The notes: generated by a model not told the origin, from the sequence alone. A stretch of DNA of 17,244 nt from ZC4RG30 sp039929265 (GCA_039929265.1 JBDSRN010000141.1:1-17244), one strand, 5' to 3'; positions 9,239 to 15,696 are shown, counted from the first letter of the stretch. Translations and numbers: made by a program.

Positions 9239-9604
9239 TCACGCCGCGAGGGTCGATTGGGCTTTCTCGACGAGCTGATCGGGCGATACCGGTTTCACGA
9301 GATAGTCCACTGCGCCCTGGCGCAAGCCCCAGATGCGATCAGTTTCCTGTCCCTTGGAGGTGACCATGACGATGGGGATCGAGCTGGTGTCCGGATCGTT
9401 GATCAGCGCGCGAGTGGCCTGGTAGCCATTCATGCCCGGCATGACGATGTCCATGAAGATGAGGTCGGGGTGCATCTCCCGCGCCATCCGGATGCCCTCC
9501 TGGCCATCGGCAGCGACGGCAGTCTTGAACCCGTGCTTCTCGAGTGCCTTCTGCATGACATGCACCTCGGTCGGCGAGTCGTCGACTATCAAAATGAGCG
9601 CCAC
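9239..9604 (-). CDS. pilH: Single-domain response regulator PilH (CheY-like)
   Basis: This is a CheY-type receiver of about 121 residues and no output domain, ending ...VEKAQSTLAA. Using the GTG start at 9604–9602, the acidic pair is D8/D9, the phosphoacceptor D52 (IFMDIVMPGMNGYQA), with T82 and K104. PilH of P. aeruginosa is phosphorylated at D52. I prefer this GTG to the ATG at 9610–9608 (two residues longer, overlapping the pilG stop as ATGA). The ribosome-binding sequence AGGGAG ends directly against that ATG, leaving no spacer, but lies 6 bases before the GTG. The shorter N-terminus also matches the MARILIVDD form of known PilH. In Pseudomonas PilH counteracts PilG and is linked to pilus retraction control. 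Either start leaves the domain intact. Confidence 0.92.
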   Translation of the reverse strand: MALILIVDDSPTEVHVMQKALEKHGFKTAVAADGQEGIRMAREMHPDLIFMDIVMPGMNGYQATRALINDPDTSSIPIVMVTSKGQETDRIWGLRQGAVDYLVKPVSPDQLVEKAQSTLAA

Positions 9605-9606
9605 TG

Positions 9607-10023
9607 TCATCTCCCTATATGCGTCTCGATCGCGCCGAGGAGCTCGTCCTTCGTGAACGGCTTGGTGAGGTAGTGCTCCGATCCGACGATACGGCCGCGC
9701 GCGCGATCGAACAGGCCGTCCTTCGAGGACAGCATGATCACGGGGATCGTCTTGAAGACCTTGTTGTGCTTGATGAGCGCGCAGGTCTGATAGCCATCCA
9801 GGCGCGGCATCATGATGTCGACGAACACGATGTCGGGCTGATGGTCCGCGATCTTCGCGAGTGCATCGAAGCCGTCGATGGCGGTAAACACCTCGCAGCC
9901 TTCCTTCGCGAGCAGGGTTTCGGCCGTGCGGCGGATGGTCTTGCTGTCATCGATGACGAGGACCTTCAAGCCCTTCAGGTTCGAGCTTTCGCCAGACACG
10001 GCTGCGGAACTCCCGGTATTCAT
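9607..10023 (-). CDS. pilG: Single-domain response regulator PilG (CheY-like)
   Basis: This 138-residue receiver protein has D25/D26, phosphoacceptor D69 (IVFVDIMMPRLDGYQTCALI), S99 and K121. The signatures DSKTIRRTAETLL and GRIVGSEHYLTKPF are diagnostic of PilG. PilG is the first gene of the chemosensory operon and in Pseudomonas promotes pilus extension and cAMP-linked signalling once phosphorylated by ChpA. About 18 residues precede the receiver fold, a little longer than in Pseudomonas, and the Shine-Dalgarno before the ATG is weak. The next gene, pilH, begins at its stop codon. It is divergent from gshB across 170 bases, which must hold the operon promoter. Confidence 0.95.
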   Translation of the reverse strand: MNTGSSAAVSGESSNLKGLKVLVIDDSKTIRRTAETLLAKEGCEVFTAIDGFDALAKIADHQPDIVFVDIMMPRLDGYQTCALIKHNKVFKTIPVIMLSSKDGLFDRARGRIVGSEHYLTKPFTKDELLGAIETHIGR

Positions 10024-10193
10024 AGAGTGCTAAATCTCGCCGTGTTTTAACATATCGGTGTACCCCTCGCCATGCCACACCCGTCACGTTTCTTATACCC
10101 GTGAGTCGGCCTGCAGCGGTGCCGACAGCGTCACAGCGTGACTGCGGTACCATCGCCGGGATTCACGTCAAAATTACCGCTCGAGGAGCACCG
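10024..10193. promoter_or_regulatory. Divergent intergenic region between pilG and gshB
   Basis: These 170 bases separate two outward-facing operons and should hold both promoters. On the pilG side a weak sigma-70 candidate reads GTGGCA – 18 bases – TATGTT on the − strand (4/6 matches each), ending near 10040. No convincing −24/−12 (sigma-54) pair was found. For gshB no good hexamer pair stands out. Two short inverted repeats of related sequence lie here: TCACG (10084–10088) with CGTGA (10100–10104), and GTCAC-AGC-GTGAC (10130–10142). They could be operators. This is inference from position and symmetry only. Confidence 0.35.
10183..10188 (+). promoter_or_regulatory. Strong Shine-Dalgarno of gshB
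   Basis: GAGGAG lies 5 bases before the ATG at 10194. It decides the gshB start against an upstream in-frame GTG at 10101, which would add 31 residues unlike any GshB N-terminus. Confidence 0.8.
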
Positions 10194-11165
10194 ATGACGC
10201 GCCGCGCCCGACTCGCCGTCGTGATGGACCCCATCGCGGACATCAAGTACCTCAAGGATTCCTCACTCGCGATGCTGTTGGCAGCAAGCGCACGCGGCTA
10301 CGAGCTCACGTATTTCGAGCAGCGGAACCTATGGCTGCGTGACGGCCTCGCCATGGGACGCGGTCGCGCCCTGCGGGTACGCGCGGACCCGGCGGACTGG
10401 TTCACCCTCGGCGCCCCGCAGATCGAGCCGCTGGGCAAATTCGACGTGATCCTCATGCGCAAGGATCCGCCGTTCGACACCGAATACATCTATACGACCT
10501 ACATACTCGAGCGCGCGGAGCTCGCCGGCGCGCTGGTGGTCAACCGGCCACAGGGCCTGCGTGACATGAACGAGAAGGTGTACACCGCCTGGTTCCCGCA
10601 GTGCTGCGCGCCCACGCTGATCACGCGCGACATGTCCGACATGCAGGCCTTCGCGCGCGAGCACGGACGCATCGTCTGCAAACCGCTCGACGGCATGGGC
10701 GGCCGCTCCATCTTCGTCGTGGCCCACGATGACAAGAATCTGCACGTGGTGTTCGAGACGCTCACTGACTACGGTGCGCGCTTCGCCATCGTCCAGAAGT
10801 ACCTGCCGGAGATTGCGGTGAGCGGCGATGCGCGCGTGCTGCTCATTGATGGCGAGCCCGTGCCTTACGCCCTCGCGCGCATTCCCAGCGCCGACGACAA
10901 CCGCGGCAACCTTGCGGCCGGCGCCAAGGGCGTCGGCAGGGCGCTCAACGAGCGCGACCGCTGGCTGGCCGCGCAGATCGGCCCGCCGCTGGCGAAGGCG
11001 GGGATGATGTTCGTGGGCCTCGACATCATTGGCGACCATGTCACCGAGATCAATGTGACGAGCCCCACCGGCATCCGCGAGCTGGACGAGCAGTTCGGCA
11101 TCGACATCGGTGGCCTGCTCCTGGATGCGATCGGGCGGGGTCTCGCGGCTCGCAAGAATGACTGA
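10194..11165 (+). CDS. gshB: Glutathione synthetase (ATP-grasp)
   Basis: The 323-residue enzyme ligates glycine to gamma-glutamylcysteine with ATP, the last step of glutathione synthesis in the cytosol. It is close in length to E. coli GshB (316). Visible: an N-terminal VVMDPIADIKYLKDSSLAML segment typical of the family, RKDPPFDTEYIY (89–100), ATP-grasp KPLDGMGG (163–170), DDNRGNLAAGA (about 234–244) and the metal/substrate end EINVTSPTGIRE (285–296). E. coli has Cys where this protein has Gly in SPTGIRE, a mild change outside the catalytic acids. It opens a + strand operon and its stop overlaps the next start by 8 bases. The gshB–yqgE–yqgF linkage is an old gammaproteobacterial arrangement. 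Confidence 0.97.
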   Translation: MTRRARLAVVMDPIADIKYLKDSSLAMLLAASARGYELTYFEQRNLWLRDGLAMGRGRALRVRADPADWFTLGAPQIEPLGKFDVILMRKDPPFDTEYIYTTYILERAELAGALVVNRPQGLRDMNEKVYTAWFPQCCAPTLITRDMSDMQAFAREHGRIVCKPLDGMGGRSIFVVAHDDKNLHVVFETLTDYGARFAIVQKYLPEIAVSGDARVLLIDGEPVPYALARIPSADDNRGNLAAGAKGVGRALNERDRWLAAQIGPPLAKAGMMFVGLDIIGDHVTEINVTSPTGIRELDEQFGIDIGGLLLDAIGRGLAARKND

Positions 11166-12060
11166 CGCGGTGCTGCTCGGTGAGGCACGGGAAGGCCTCG
11201 CTCCCGTGCGCGACCGGCTCATCAGCATGCTGCTGCTGGCGGCACTGGTCCATGGCATCGTGATCCTCGGGGTCACCTTCGGTACGCTGGCTGGATCGCA
11301 GGACAGCGCCCCCGCCATCGAAGTGCTGCTGGTCGGCGACGAAGTGCCGGAGGCGCAGCGCAATGACGACGCCGCCTATGTCGCCCAGCGCACCCAGCTC
11401 GGCTCCGGCAACACGCAAGAAGTAGTCGCGGCCCAGTTGCCGCGTTTGCGTCCGGCCGGGGACTCGGGCACAGCGAGTCCTGCGCCGCAGGCCACGGCGC
11501 GCGGCGAGACAGCGCCGCGTACACAACTGGCGGGCGATGGCCTGCTCGCGACCTGGGGCCCGGCCAGCCAGGTCACCTACCTGGCGCCGCCTGAAATCGC
11601 GCCCGAGCCGGAGCTGCCGCTACTGCTCGGGGATCCCGATGCATCTGCCGGGGCTGGCAAGGACGCGGCGCTGCAGCTGCGGGGCAAGCAGCGCGACGAG
11701 CTGTACGTCACCGCGGACACGCGTGAATCGCTGCTCGCGCCGTATCTCGATTCGTGGAAACAGCGTGTCGAAAAAATTGGCACCGTTAACTACCCGTCGG
11801 CGGCACAACGCATGGGTCTGCGCGGCAGCCCGGTGGTGGAGGTGGCAATCAAGGCGGACGGCGCCTTGCTCGCGGCGAGCATCCGGCGTTCCAGCGGGCA
11901 CGCCGAGATCGATGCGGCGGCGCTGCAGATCCTGCACCTGGCCAGTCCGTTTAATCCGTTTCCCCCGGATCTATCGGCGAAATATGCAACGTTGCGCTTC
12001 GCGTACGAGTGGCAGTTCGTCGGCGGGCATCTCGCGCGAGGTACAGTATCCGTTCCTTGA
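11158..12060 (+). CDS. TonB-family energy transducer (TonB3-like position)
   Basis: The 300-residue protein has one N-terminal membrane segment (about 20–42), a long Pro/Ala/Gln/Glu-rich periplasmic stretch (about 50–190) and a C-terminal TonB domain (about 205–290) containing YPSAAQRMGLRGSPVVEVAI. The membrane segment keeps the His of the TonB SxxxH motif (H32), but the Ser position is Ala. TonB proteins carry proton-motive energy from ExbBD to outer-membrane receptors; no exbBD lies here. The ATG overlaps the gshB stop by 8 bases. In P. aeruginosa the gene in this exact slot, tonB3 (PA0406), is needed for normal twitching, so a link with the neighbouring pil-chp operon is plausible but inferred. 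An in-frame upstream ATG at 11110 lies inside gshB and was rejected. Confidence 0.85.
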   Translation: MTDAVLLGEAREGLAPVRDRLISMLLLAALVHGIVILGVTFGTLAGSQDSAPAIEVLLVGDEVPEAQRNDDAAYVAQRTQLGSGNTQEVVAAQLPRLRPAGDSGTASPAPQATARGETAPRTQLAGDGLLATWGPASQVTYLAPPEIAPEPELPLLLGDPDASAGAGKDAALQLRGKQRDELYVTADTRESLLAPYLDSWKQRVEKIGTVNYPSAAQRMGLRGSPVVEVAIKADGALLAASIRRSSGHAEIDAAALQILHLASPFNPFPPDLSAKYATLRFAYEWQFVGGHLARGTVSVP

Positions 12061-12092
12061 GGAAGCCCCCGCCCGACCCCATACTGGCAGTC

Positions 12093-12668
12093 ATGAGTCG
12101 CTCTGCAGGCACTGCCGCGAACCTCACCAACCAGCTGCTGGTGGCGATGCCCTGGTTCTCGGACGCCAACTTCGCCCAGACCGTGACCCTCATCTGCGAG
12201 CACAGCGACAAGGGCGCGCTCGGCATCGTGCTCAACAAGCCACTACCGATGATGCTCGACGAAGTGCTGTCGCAGATGAAGCTGTACGCGCGCGATGAGG
12301 ACATTGCCGCTCGCTCCGTGCTGCGCGGCGGGCCGGTGCACCAGGATCGCGGCTTCGTGCTGCATCGGCCTGGCGGGGAATGGGACTCCACGCACCGGGT
12401 TTCCGAATCCATCCAGGTCACCACTTCACGTGACGTGCTGGCCGCGATGGCCGTCGGCGAAGGTCCGCAGGGTGCGTTCGTCGCGCTCGGGTACGCGGGC
12501 TGGGAAGGCGGTCAGCTCGAGCGCGAGATCAAGGACAACGCCTGGCTCACCTTACCCCTGGACGAGCACGTGGTATTCGACCTGCCGTACGAAGACCGCT
12601 GGCTCGCCTCGTGGCGCCTGCTCGGCGTGGATGTCGACCAGGTGAGCCTCGTACCCGGGCACGCATGA
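12093..12668 (+). CDS. yqgE: UPF0301/DUF179 protein YqgE (AlgH family)
   Basis: The 191-residue protein matches YqgE in length (about 187) and in its signature segments: LTNQLLVAMPWFSDANFAQT near the N-terminus, then HSDKGALGIVLNKPL, VLRGGPVHQDRGFVLH and ALGYAGWEGGQLEREI. The biochemical role of YqgE is not settled; Pseudomonas AlgH was first linked to alginate regulation. The start MSRSAGTAANLTN was chosen because the family begins just before LTNQLL; upstream in-frame sequence is the shadow of the TonB-like gene. A 32-base gap separates it from that gene, and its stop overlaps the ruvX start as ATGA. Confidence 0.95.
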   Translation: MSRSAGTAANLTNQLLVAMPWFSDANFAQTVTLICEHSDKGALGIVLNKPLPMMLDEVLSQMKLYARDEDIAARSVLRGGPVHQDRGFVLHRPGGEWDSTHRVSESIQVTTSRDVLAAMAVGEGPQGAFVALGYAGWEGGQLEREIKDNAWLTLPLDEHVVFDLPYEDRWLASWRLLGVDVDQVSLVPGHA

Positions 12669-13126
12669 TCCCGCGGCGGTACGGGGACCAGTCGCCGGCG
12701 CTGCTGGTCCTGGCTTTCGATTTCGGCCTCAAACGCATCGGTATCGCCAGCGGCGACACCATCACTGGCAACGCGTCCCCCCTCGTCACTGTCAACTACG
12801 GCGTCAATGGTCCCGACTGGAATGCCATTGCCCAGGCGATAAAGCGCTGCGACCCGCAGCTTCTGCTGGTCGGTGAACCCTATAATGACGACGGCACCCT
12901 GGGGAAGCTCGCGGCCGCGGCGACGCAGTTTGCGTCCCAACTCGCCCAGCGTTTTGCGATTCCTGTCGAACGCATGGACGAGCGCTATTCCTCGGTGGAA
13001 GCTGCGGCGCAGCTGCGCGAGCAGCGTGCCTCCGGGCAACGCAAACGGCGCATGCAGCGCGGGGACATCGACAGCGCAGCAGCGGCGGTAGTCCTGACGA
13101 GCTGGCTGCGCGCGCACAACGACTGA
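12665..13126 (+). CDS. ruvX: Putative pre-16S rRNA nuclease / Holliday junction resolvase-like protein RuvX (YqgF)
   Basis: This 153-residue RNase H-fold protein carries the family motifs in order: AFDFGLKRIGIASGD (D19 first catalytic acid), LLVGEPYNDDGT (67–78), MDERYSSVEA (D105) and GDIDSAAAAVVL (D136). YqgF is essential in E. coli and matures the 5' end of 16S rRNA. The usual VGLP is VGEP here, as in several proteobacteria. The start ATG overlaps the yqgE stop by 4 bases; about ten extra residues before the fold are more than in E. coli (138 residues). GAGG at its stop codon serves as Shine-Dalgarno for pyrB. Unlike Pseudomonas, no pyrR lies between ruvX and pyrB. Confidence 0.95.
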   Translation: MIPRRYGDQSPALLVLAFDFGLKRIGIASGDTITGNASPLVTVNYGVNGPDWNAIAQAIKRCDPQLLLVGEPYNDDGTLGKLAAAATQFASQLAQRFAIPVERMDERYSSVEAAAQLREQRASGQRKRRMQRGDIDSAAAAVVLTSWLRAHND

Positions 13127-13136
13127 GGTTTCTGCA

Positions 13137-14120
13137 ATGACCGATCAACGGCGCGCCGATGGCAGCCTGCGCCACCTCCTCACACTCGAGGGGCTGACGC
13201 GCTCCGAAATCGAGTCGTTGCTCGATCGCGCGCAGACCTACGTGCGCGATCGCGGCGTGTACGCGGCGCGCTCCGACAAGCTGAGCGGGCTCACTGTCGC
13301 GAACCTGTTCACCGAACCGTCGACGCGCACGCGCGTGTCATTCGAGCTTGCGGCGAAGCGCCTCGGCGCCGACGTCGTGAATCTCGAGATGCAGCTGTCC
13401 TCGCGCAGCAAGGGCGAGAGCATGCTCGACACGATCTTCACGCTCGAGGCACTGCACGTCGATGTGTTCGTGGTCCGCGACTCGCAGCCGGGCGTGCTCG
13501 CGCTCGTTGCCGATCACGTGGCGCCGCATGTGTGCGTGCTGTCCGCGGGCGAAGCGCACCTGTCGCACCCGACGCAGGGTTTGCTCGATGCGCTCACGAT
13601 CCGCCAGCACAAGGAGCGATTCGACAAGCTGGCGGTGACGATCGTTGGCGACATCCGGCACTCGCGCGTCGCGCGCTCCGCGTACCATGTGCTGCGCACG
13701 CTCGGCGTGGGCGAGCTGCGCCTGGTCGCGCCGCCAGCGCTGATGCCGGAGGCCGACGAATTCCCCGGCGCCCGGCGTCACGACCGCATCGAGAACGGAC
13801 TCATCGGCGCCGATGTCGTGATGATGCTGCGCATCCAGCGCGAACGCATGAGCGATAACACGGCACCAGTGGGCAGCGAATACTTCGAGCACTATGGCCT
13901 CACACCCGAACGTCTCGCGTTCGCGCGACCCGACGTGATCGTCATGCATCCCCAGCCGATGAATCGTGGCGTCGAGATCTCCTCCGAGGTCGCCGACGGT
14001 CGTCAGTCGGTGATCCGTGACCAGGTCGCCAACGGCGTCGCCGTGCGCATGGCAGTGCTCACGGCGATTGTCGAAGACCGCCCCGGCTCGCGCGTCGAAC
14101 GCCGCAGCGAGCCACGATGA
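13137..14120 (+). CDS. pyrB: Aspartate carbamoyltransferase catalytic chain
   Basis: The 327-residue enzyme condenses carbamoyl phosphate and aspartate to carbamoyl-aspartate, the committed step of pyrimidine synthesis. Visible: the carbamoyl-phosphate motif STRTR (62–66), SSRSKGES with K92, HPTQGLLD (H144) and HPQPMNRGVEISSEVADG (from 271) in the aspartate domain. LSAGEAHLSHPTQGLLDALT resembles the Pseudomonas-type chain more than the E. coli one. The E. coli chain is 311 residues; this has modest extensions at both ends. GAGG lies 8 bases before the ATG, overlapping the ruvX stop. No pyrI regulatory chain and no dihydroorotase-like gene follow. Its stop overlaps the next start as ATGA. Confidence 0.96.
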   Translation: MTDQRRADGSLRHLLTLEGLTRSEIESLLDRAQTYVRDRGVYAARSDKLSGLTVANLFTEPSTRTRVSFELAAKRLGADVVNLEMQLSSRSKGESMLDTIFTLEALHVDVFVVRDSQPGVLALVADHVAPHVCVLSAGEAHLSHPTQGLLDALTIRQHKERFDKLAVTIVGDIRHSRVARSAYHVLRTLGVGELRLVAPPALMPEADEFPGARRHDRIENGLIGADVVMMLRIQRERMSDNTAPVGSEYFEHYGLTPERLAFARPDVIVMHPQPMNRGVEISSEVADGRQSVIRDQVANGVAVRMAVLTAIVEDRPGSRVERRSEPR

Positions 14121-14992
14121 AGGAGCACCGTGGCACCATCTTCGTCGAGGAAGCGCGCGTCATCGCGCAAGAGACGCATCCGGGCCGGCAATACGTGCTG
14201 CGGCTCGCCGCGCCACTGTGCGCGGCGCGCGCGACGCCCGGCAGCTTCGCTCACGTTTCAGTGGATCCCTCGATCCCGATGCGCCGACCACTGTCGATCA
14301 TGCGCGCGGATGCGAAGGCCGGGTGGATCGAGCTCCTGTACAAGGTCATGGGTGAGGGCCTGAACCATCTCGCGAGCCGCAAGGTCGGGGATCCGGTCAG
14401 CCTGATCGGGCCCATCGGCCAGGGCTTCGTGGTGCACGCCGGCACTCCGCGCATGCTGCTGATCGGCGGCGGCGTGGGCATCCCGCCGATGGTGTTCCTC
14501 GCCGAGACCTTGATCGATCGCGATGTCCCAGGTATCAAGCCCCTCGTGATCATGGGCTCGGAGATTGCGTTCCCGTTCCGTGCGCGCCCGTCACGGATCA
14601 TGGTGCCGGGCATGCCGGATGGCGTGATCGCCAGCATGCCGCTGCTCGAGGACTGGGGCATCCCGAGCCGCCTCACCAGCAAGGCGGGATTCGTCGGTTG
14701 TCACGATGGCTACGTCACCGATCTCGCGCGCCTGTGGTTGCAGACGCTGGATCCGGAAGCCCTCGCGCAGGTGGAGGTCTTCACCTGCGGGCCCACCCCG
14801 ATGCTGCGCGCGGTCGCGCAGCTCGCGCGCGAGTTCGGCGTCGCATGCCAGGCGTCGCTCGAAGAGTTCATGGCCTGCGCGGTGGGCGGCTGCGCCGGTT
14901 GTGCGGTGCAGGTGAACACACCAACGGGCCCTGCGATGAAGCGCGTGTGCGTGGATGGACCCGTGTTCGATGCCTGCAGCGTGTTTGCCTGA
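14117..14992 (+). CDS. pyrK: Dihydroorotate dehydrogenase B electron-transfer subunit-like protein (PyrK-type FAD/[2Fe-2S] reductase)
   Basis: The 291-residue protein has a ferredoxin-reductase-type FAD domain with RRPLSIM (57–62 region), a nucleotide-binding IGGGVGIPP (116–124) and FTCGPTPML (222–230), then a C-terminal [2Fe-2S] motif with C254, C259, C262 and C278. The C-x4-C-x2-C-x15-C spacing is close to Lactococcus PyrK. PyrK passes electrons from class 1B PyrD to NAD. Many gammaproteobacteria (E. coli, Pseudomonas) use the quinone-linked class 2 PyrD and have no PyrK. The start overlaps the pyrB stop by 4 bases, so it is co-translated with a pyrimidine gene. No pyrD is in the window. 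Related FNR-like subunits of other complexes share these motifs; the pyr context favours PyrK. Confidence 0.8.
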   Translation: MKEHRGTIFVEEARVIAQETHPGRQYVLRLAAPLCAARATPGSFAHVSVDPSIPMRRPLSIMRADAKAGWIELLYKVMGEGLNHLASRKVGDPVSLIGPIGQGFVVHAGTPRMLLIGGGVGIPPMVFLAETLIDRDVPGIKPLVIMGSEIAFPFRARPSRIMVPGMPDGVIASMPLLEDWGIPSRLTSKAGFVGCHDGYVTDLARLWLQTLDPEALAQVEVFTCGPTPMLRAVAQLAREFGVACQASLEEFMACAVGGCAGCAVQVNTPTGPAMKRVCVDGPVFDACSVFA

Positions 14993-15007
14993 ACGCAGGA
15001 CGGCCGC

Positions 15008-15139
15008 ATGAAAACGCGCCGTAATGAATATTTCCTGCACATTGGCGATGCCGGCAGCTCGCGATCCTGGAAGGCGATCGACTCGACGTGGCCAGCGACT
15101 GATCAGCCCTCGAGCTCACCCATCTGCGACTGCAGATAG
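15008..15139 (+). CDS. Possible small ORF (43 residues), unrecognised
   Basis: An ATG with a good Shine-Dalgarno (AGGA at 14997–15000, 7 bases upstream) opens a 43-codon frame beginning MKTRRNEYFLHIGD and ending TAG, just after pyrK. I do not recognise the product, and its last part runs antisense to the 3' end of bfr, which argues against it. The ATG also sits in the loop of an imperfect hairpin (ACGGC at 15000–15004 with GCCGT at 15018–15022, plus an inner GC/GC pair) followed by AT-rich bases, which may instead be a weak end-of-operon terminator. Real coding is only a possibility. Confidence 0.2.
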   Translation: MKTRRNEYFLHIGDAGSSRSWKAIDSTWPATDQPSSSPICDCR

Positions 15140-15582
15140 TTCGGCTCGCCGACCTTCGCGACCAGTTCGACCTGCGTCTCCAGGTGATCGATGTGATGTT
15201 CCGTGTCCTCGAGGATTTTCTGGAGGATCTCCCGGCTCACGTAGTCGCGCACCGACTCGCAGTGTGCGATCGCTTCCTTCAGATGCACGCCAGAACTGCG
15301 CTCCACCTGCAGGTCGCAGGACAGGATCTCGACCGCGTTCTCACCCACCATGAGCTTGCCCAGGTCCTGCAGGTTGGGCAGGCCATCGAGCATGAAGATG
15401 CGCTGCATGAGGCTGTCGGCATGCTTCATTTCCTCGATAGACTCTTTGTATTCGAACTTCGCCATGCGCTCGAAGCCCCAGTGCTTGAGCATTCGCGCAT
15501 GCAGGAAGTACTGGTTGACGGCGGTCAGCTCCATCTTGAGCTGCGCGTTCAGGAACCCGACCACCTTGGATTCGCTTTGCAT
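15103..15582 (-). CDS. bfr: Bacterioferritin (haem-type subunit)
   Basis: The 159-residue protein aligns without gaps to E. coli Bfr (158), a 24-subunit iron-storage cage with haem between dimers. Seen: haem ligand M52 (EEMKHAD), di-iron ligands E18, E51, H54, E94 and H130. At position 127, where E. coli has the ligand Glu, this protein has Thr, followed by E128 and H129 (LEDTEHHIDHLETQ), so its ferroxidase site may be altered. GLPNLQDLGKLMVGE and DYVSREIL are standard family segments. The ribosome-binding GAGG is 8 bases before the ATG, directly against a C-rich tract. It is divergent from bfd, its release partner, across 138 bases with a Fur-like site, which suggests iron control. Confidence 0.96.
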   Translation of the reverse strand: MQSESKVVGFLNAQLKMELTAVNQYFLHARMLKHWGFERMAKFEYKESIEEMKHADSLMQRIFMLDGLPNLQDLGKLMVGENAVEILSCDLQVERSSGVHLKEAIAHCESVRDYVSREILQKILEDTEHHIDHLETQVELVAKVGEPNYLQSQMGELEG

Positions 15583-15594
15583 GAGATAGACCTC

Positions 15595-15624
15595 GGGGCT
15601 GGGGCTGGGGCTGGGCTGGGCTGG
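15595..15624 (+). repeat. G-run tandem repeat, G-quadruplex-capable (bfr leader, template strand)
   Basis: The + strand reads three GGGGCT units, two GGGCT units and a final GG. This gives five runs of three or four G (15595–15598, 15601–15604, 15607–15610, 15613–15615, 15618–15620) with 2-base CT loops. Such spacing meets the standard intramolecular G-quadruplex pattern. It lies immediately upstream of the bfr ribosome-binding site, with the G strand as template, so the bfr mRNA would carry the C-rich copy. Confidence 0.85.
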
Positions 15625-15660
15625 TAGTTTAACGAGCTGGGATGGCCCTGTCCTACCAGC
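15620..15660. repeat. Inverted repeat in the bfr upstream region (8-bp stem)
   Basis: GCTGGTAG (15620–15627) is the exact reverse complement of CTACCAGC (15653–15660), with 25 bases between, inside which GGG-ATGG-CCC could form a smaller stem. The left arm merges into the G-run tract. If bfr is transcribed from upstream of 15660 this would fold in the 5' leader; otherwise it could be an operator. It is not followed by a T-run, so an intrinsic terminator is unlikely. Confidence 0.5.
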
Positions 15661-15671
15661 TAAATCAAATG

Positions 15672-15696
15672 CTTACGCTTGCCATTTGCGCGTAAG
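15672..15696. repeat. Inverted repeat CTTACGC–N11–GCGTAAG upstream of bfd
   Basis: Two perfect 7-base arms, at 15672–15678 and 15690–15696, flank 11 bases that contain the candidate −35 box TTGCCA (15679–15684) of bfd. The spacing between arm centres is 18 bases, longer than one helical turn. This could be an operator for a dimeric regulator. The right arm runs into the Fur-like site. The binding protein is unknown. Confidence 0.4.

Noticed and set aside
10024..10080. Sigma-54 promoter for pilG
   Set aside because: A TGGCAT resembling the −24 element exists on the − strand, but no GC dinucleotide sits at the required −12 spacing.
10101..10193. Upstream GTG start for gshB
   Set aside because: The strong GAGGAG site and family alignment both support ATG at 10194.
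15000..15030. Intrinsic terminator after pyrK
   Set aside because: The stem is imperfect (a bulge) and only AT-rich bases follow instead of a T-run, so I mention it with the small ORF but do not list it as a terminator.
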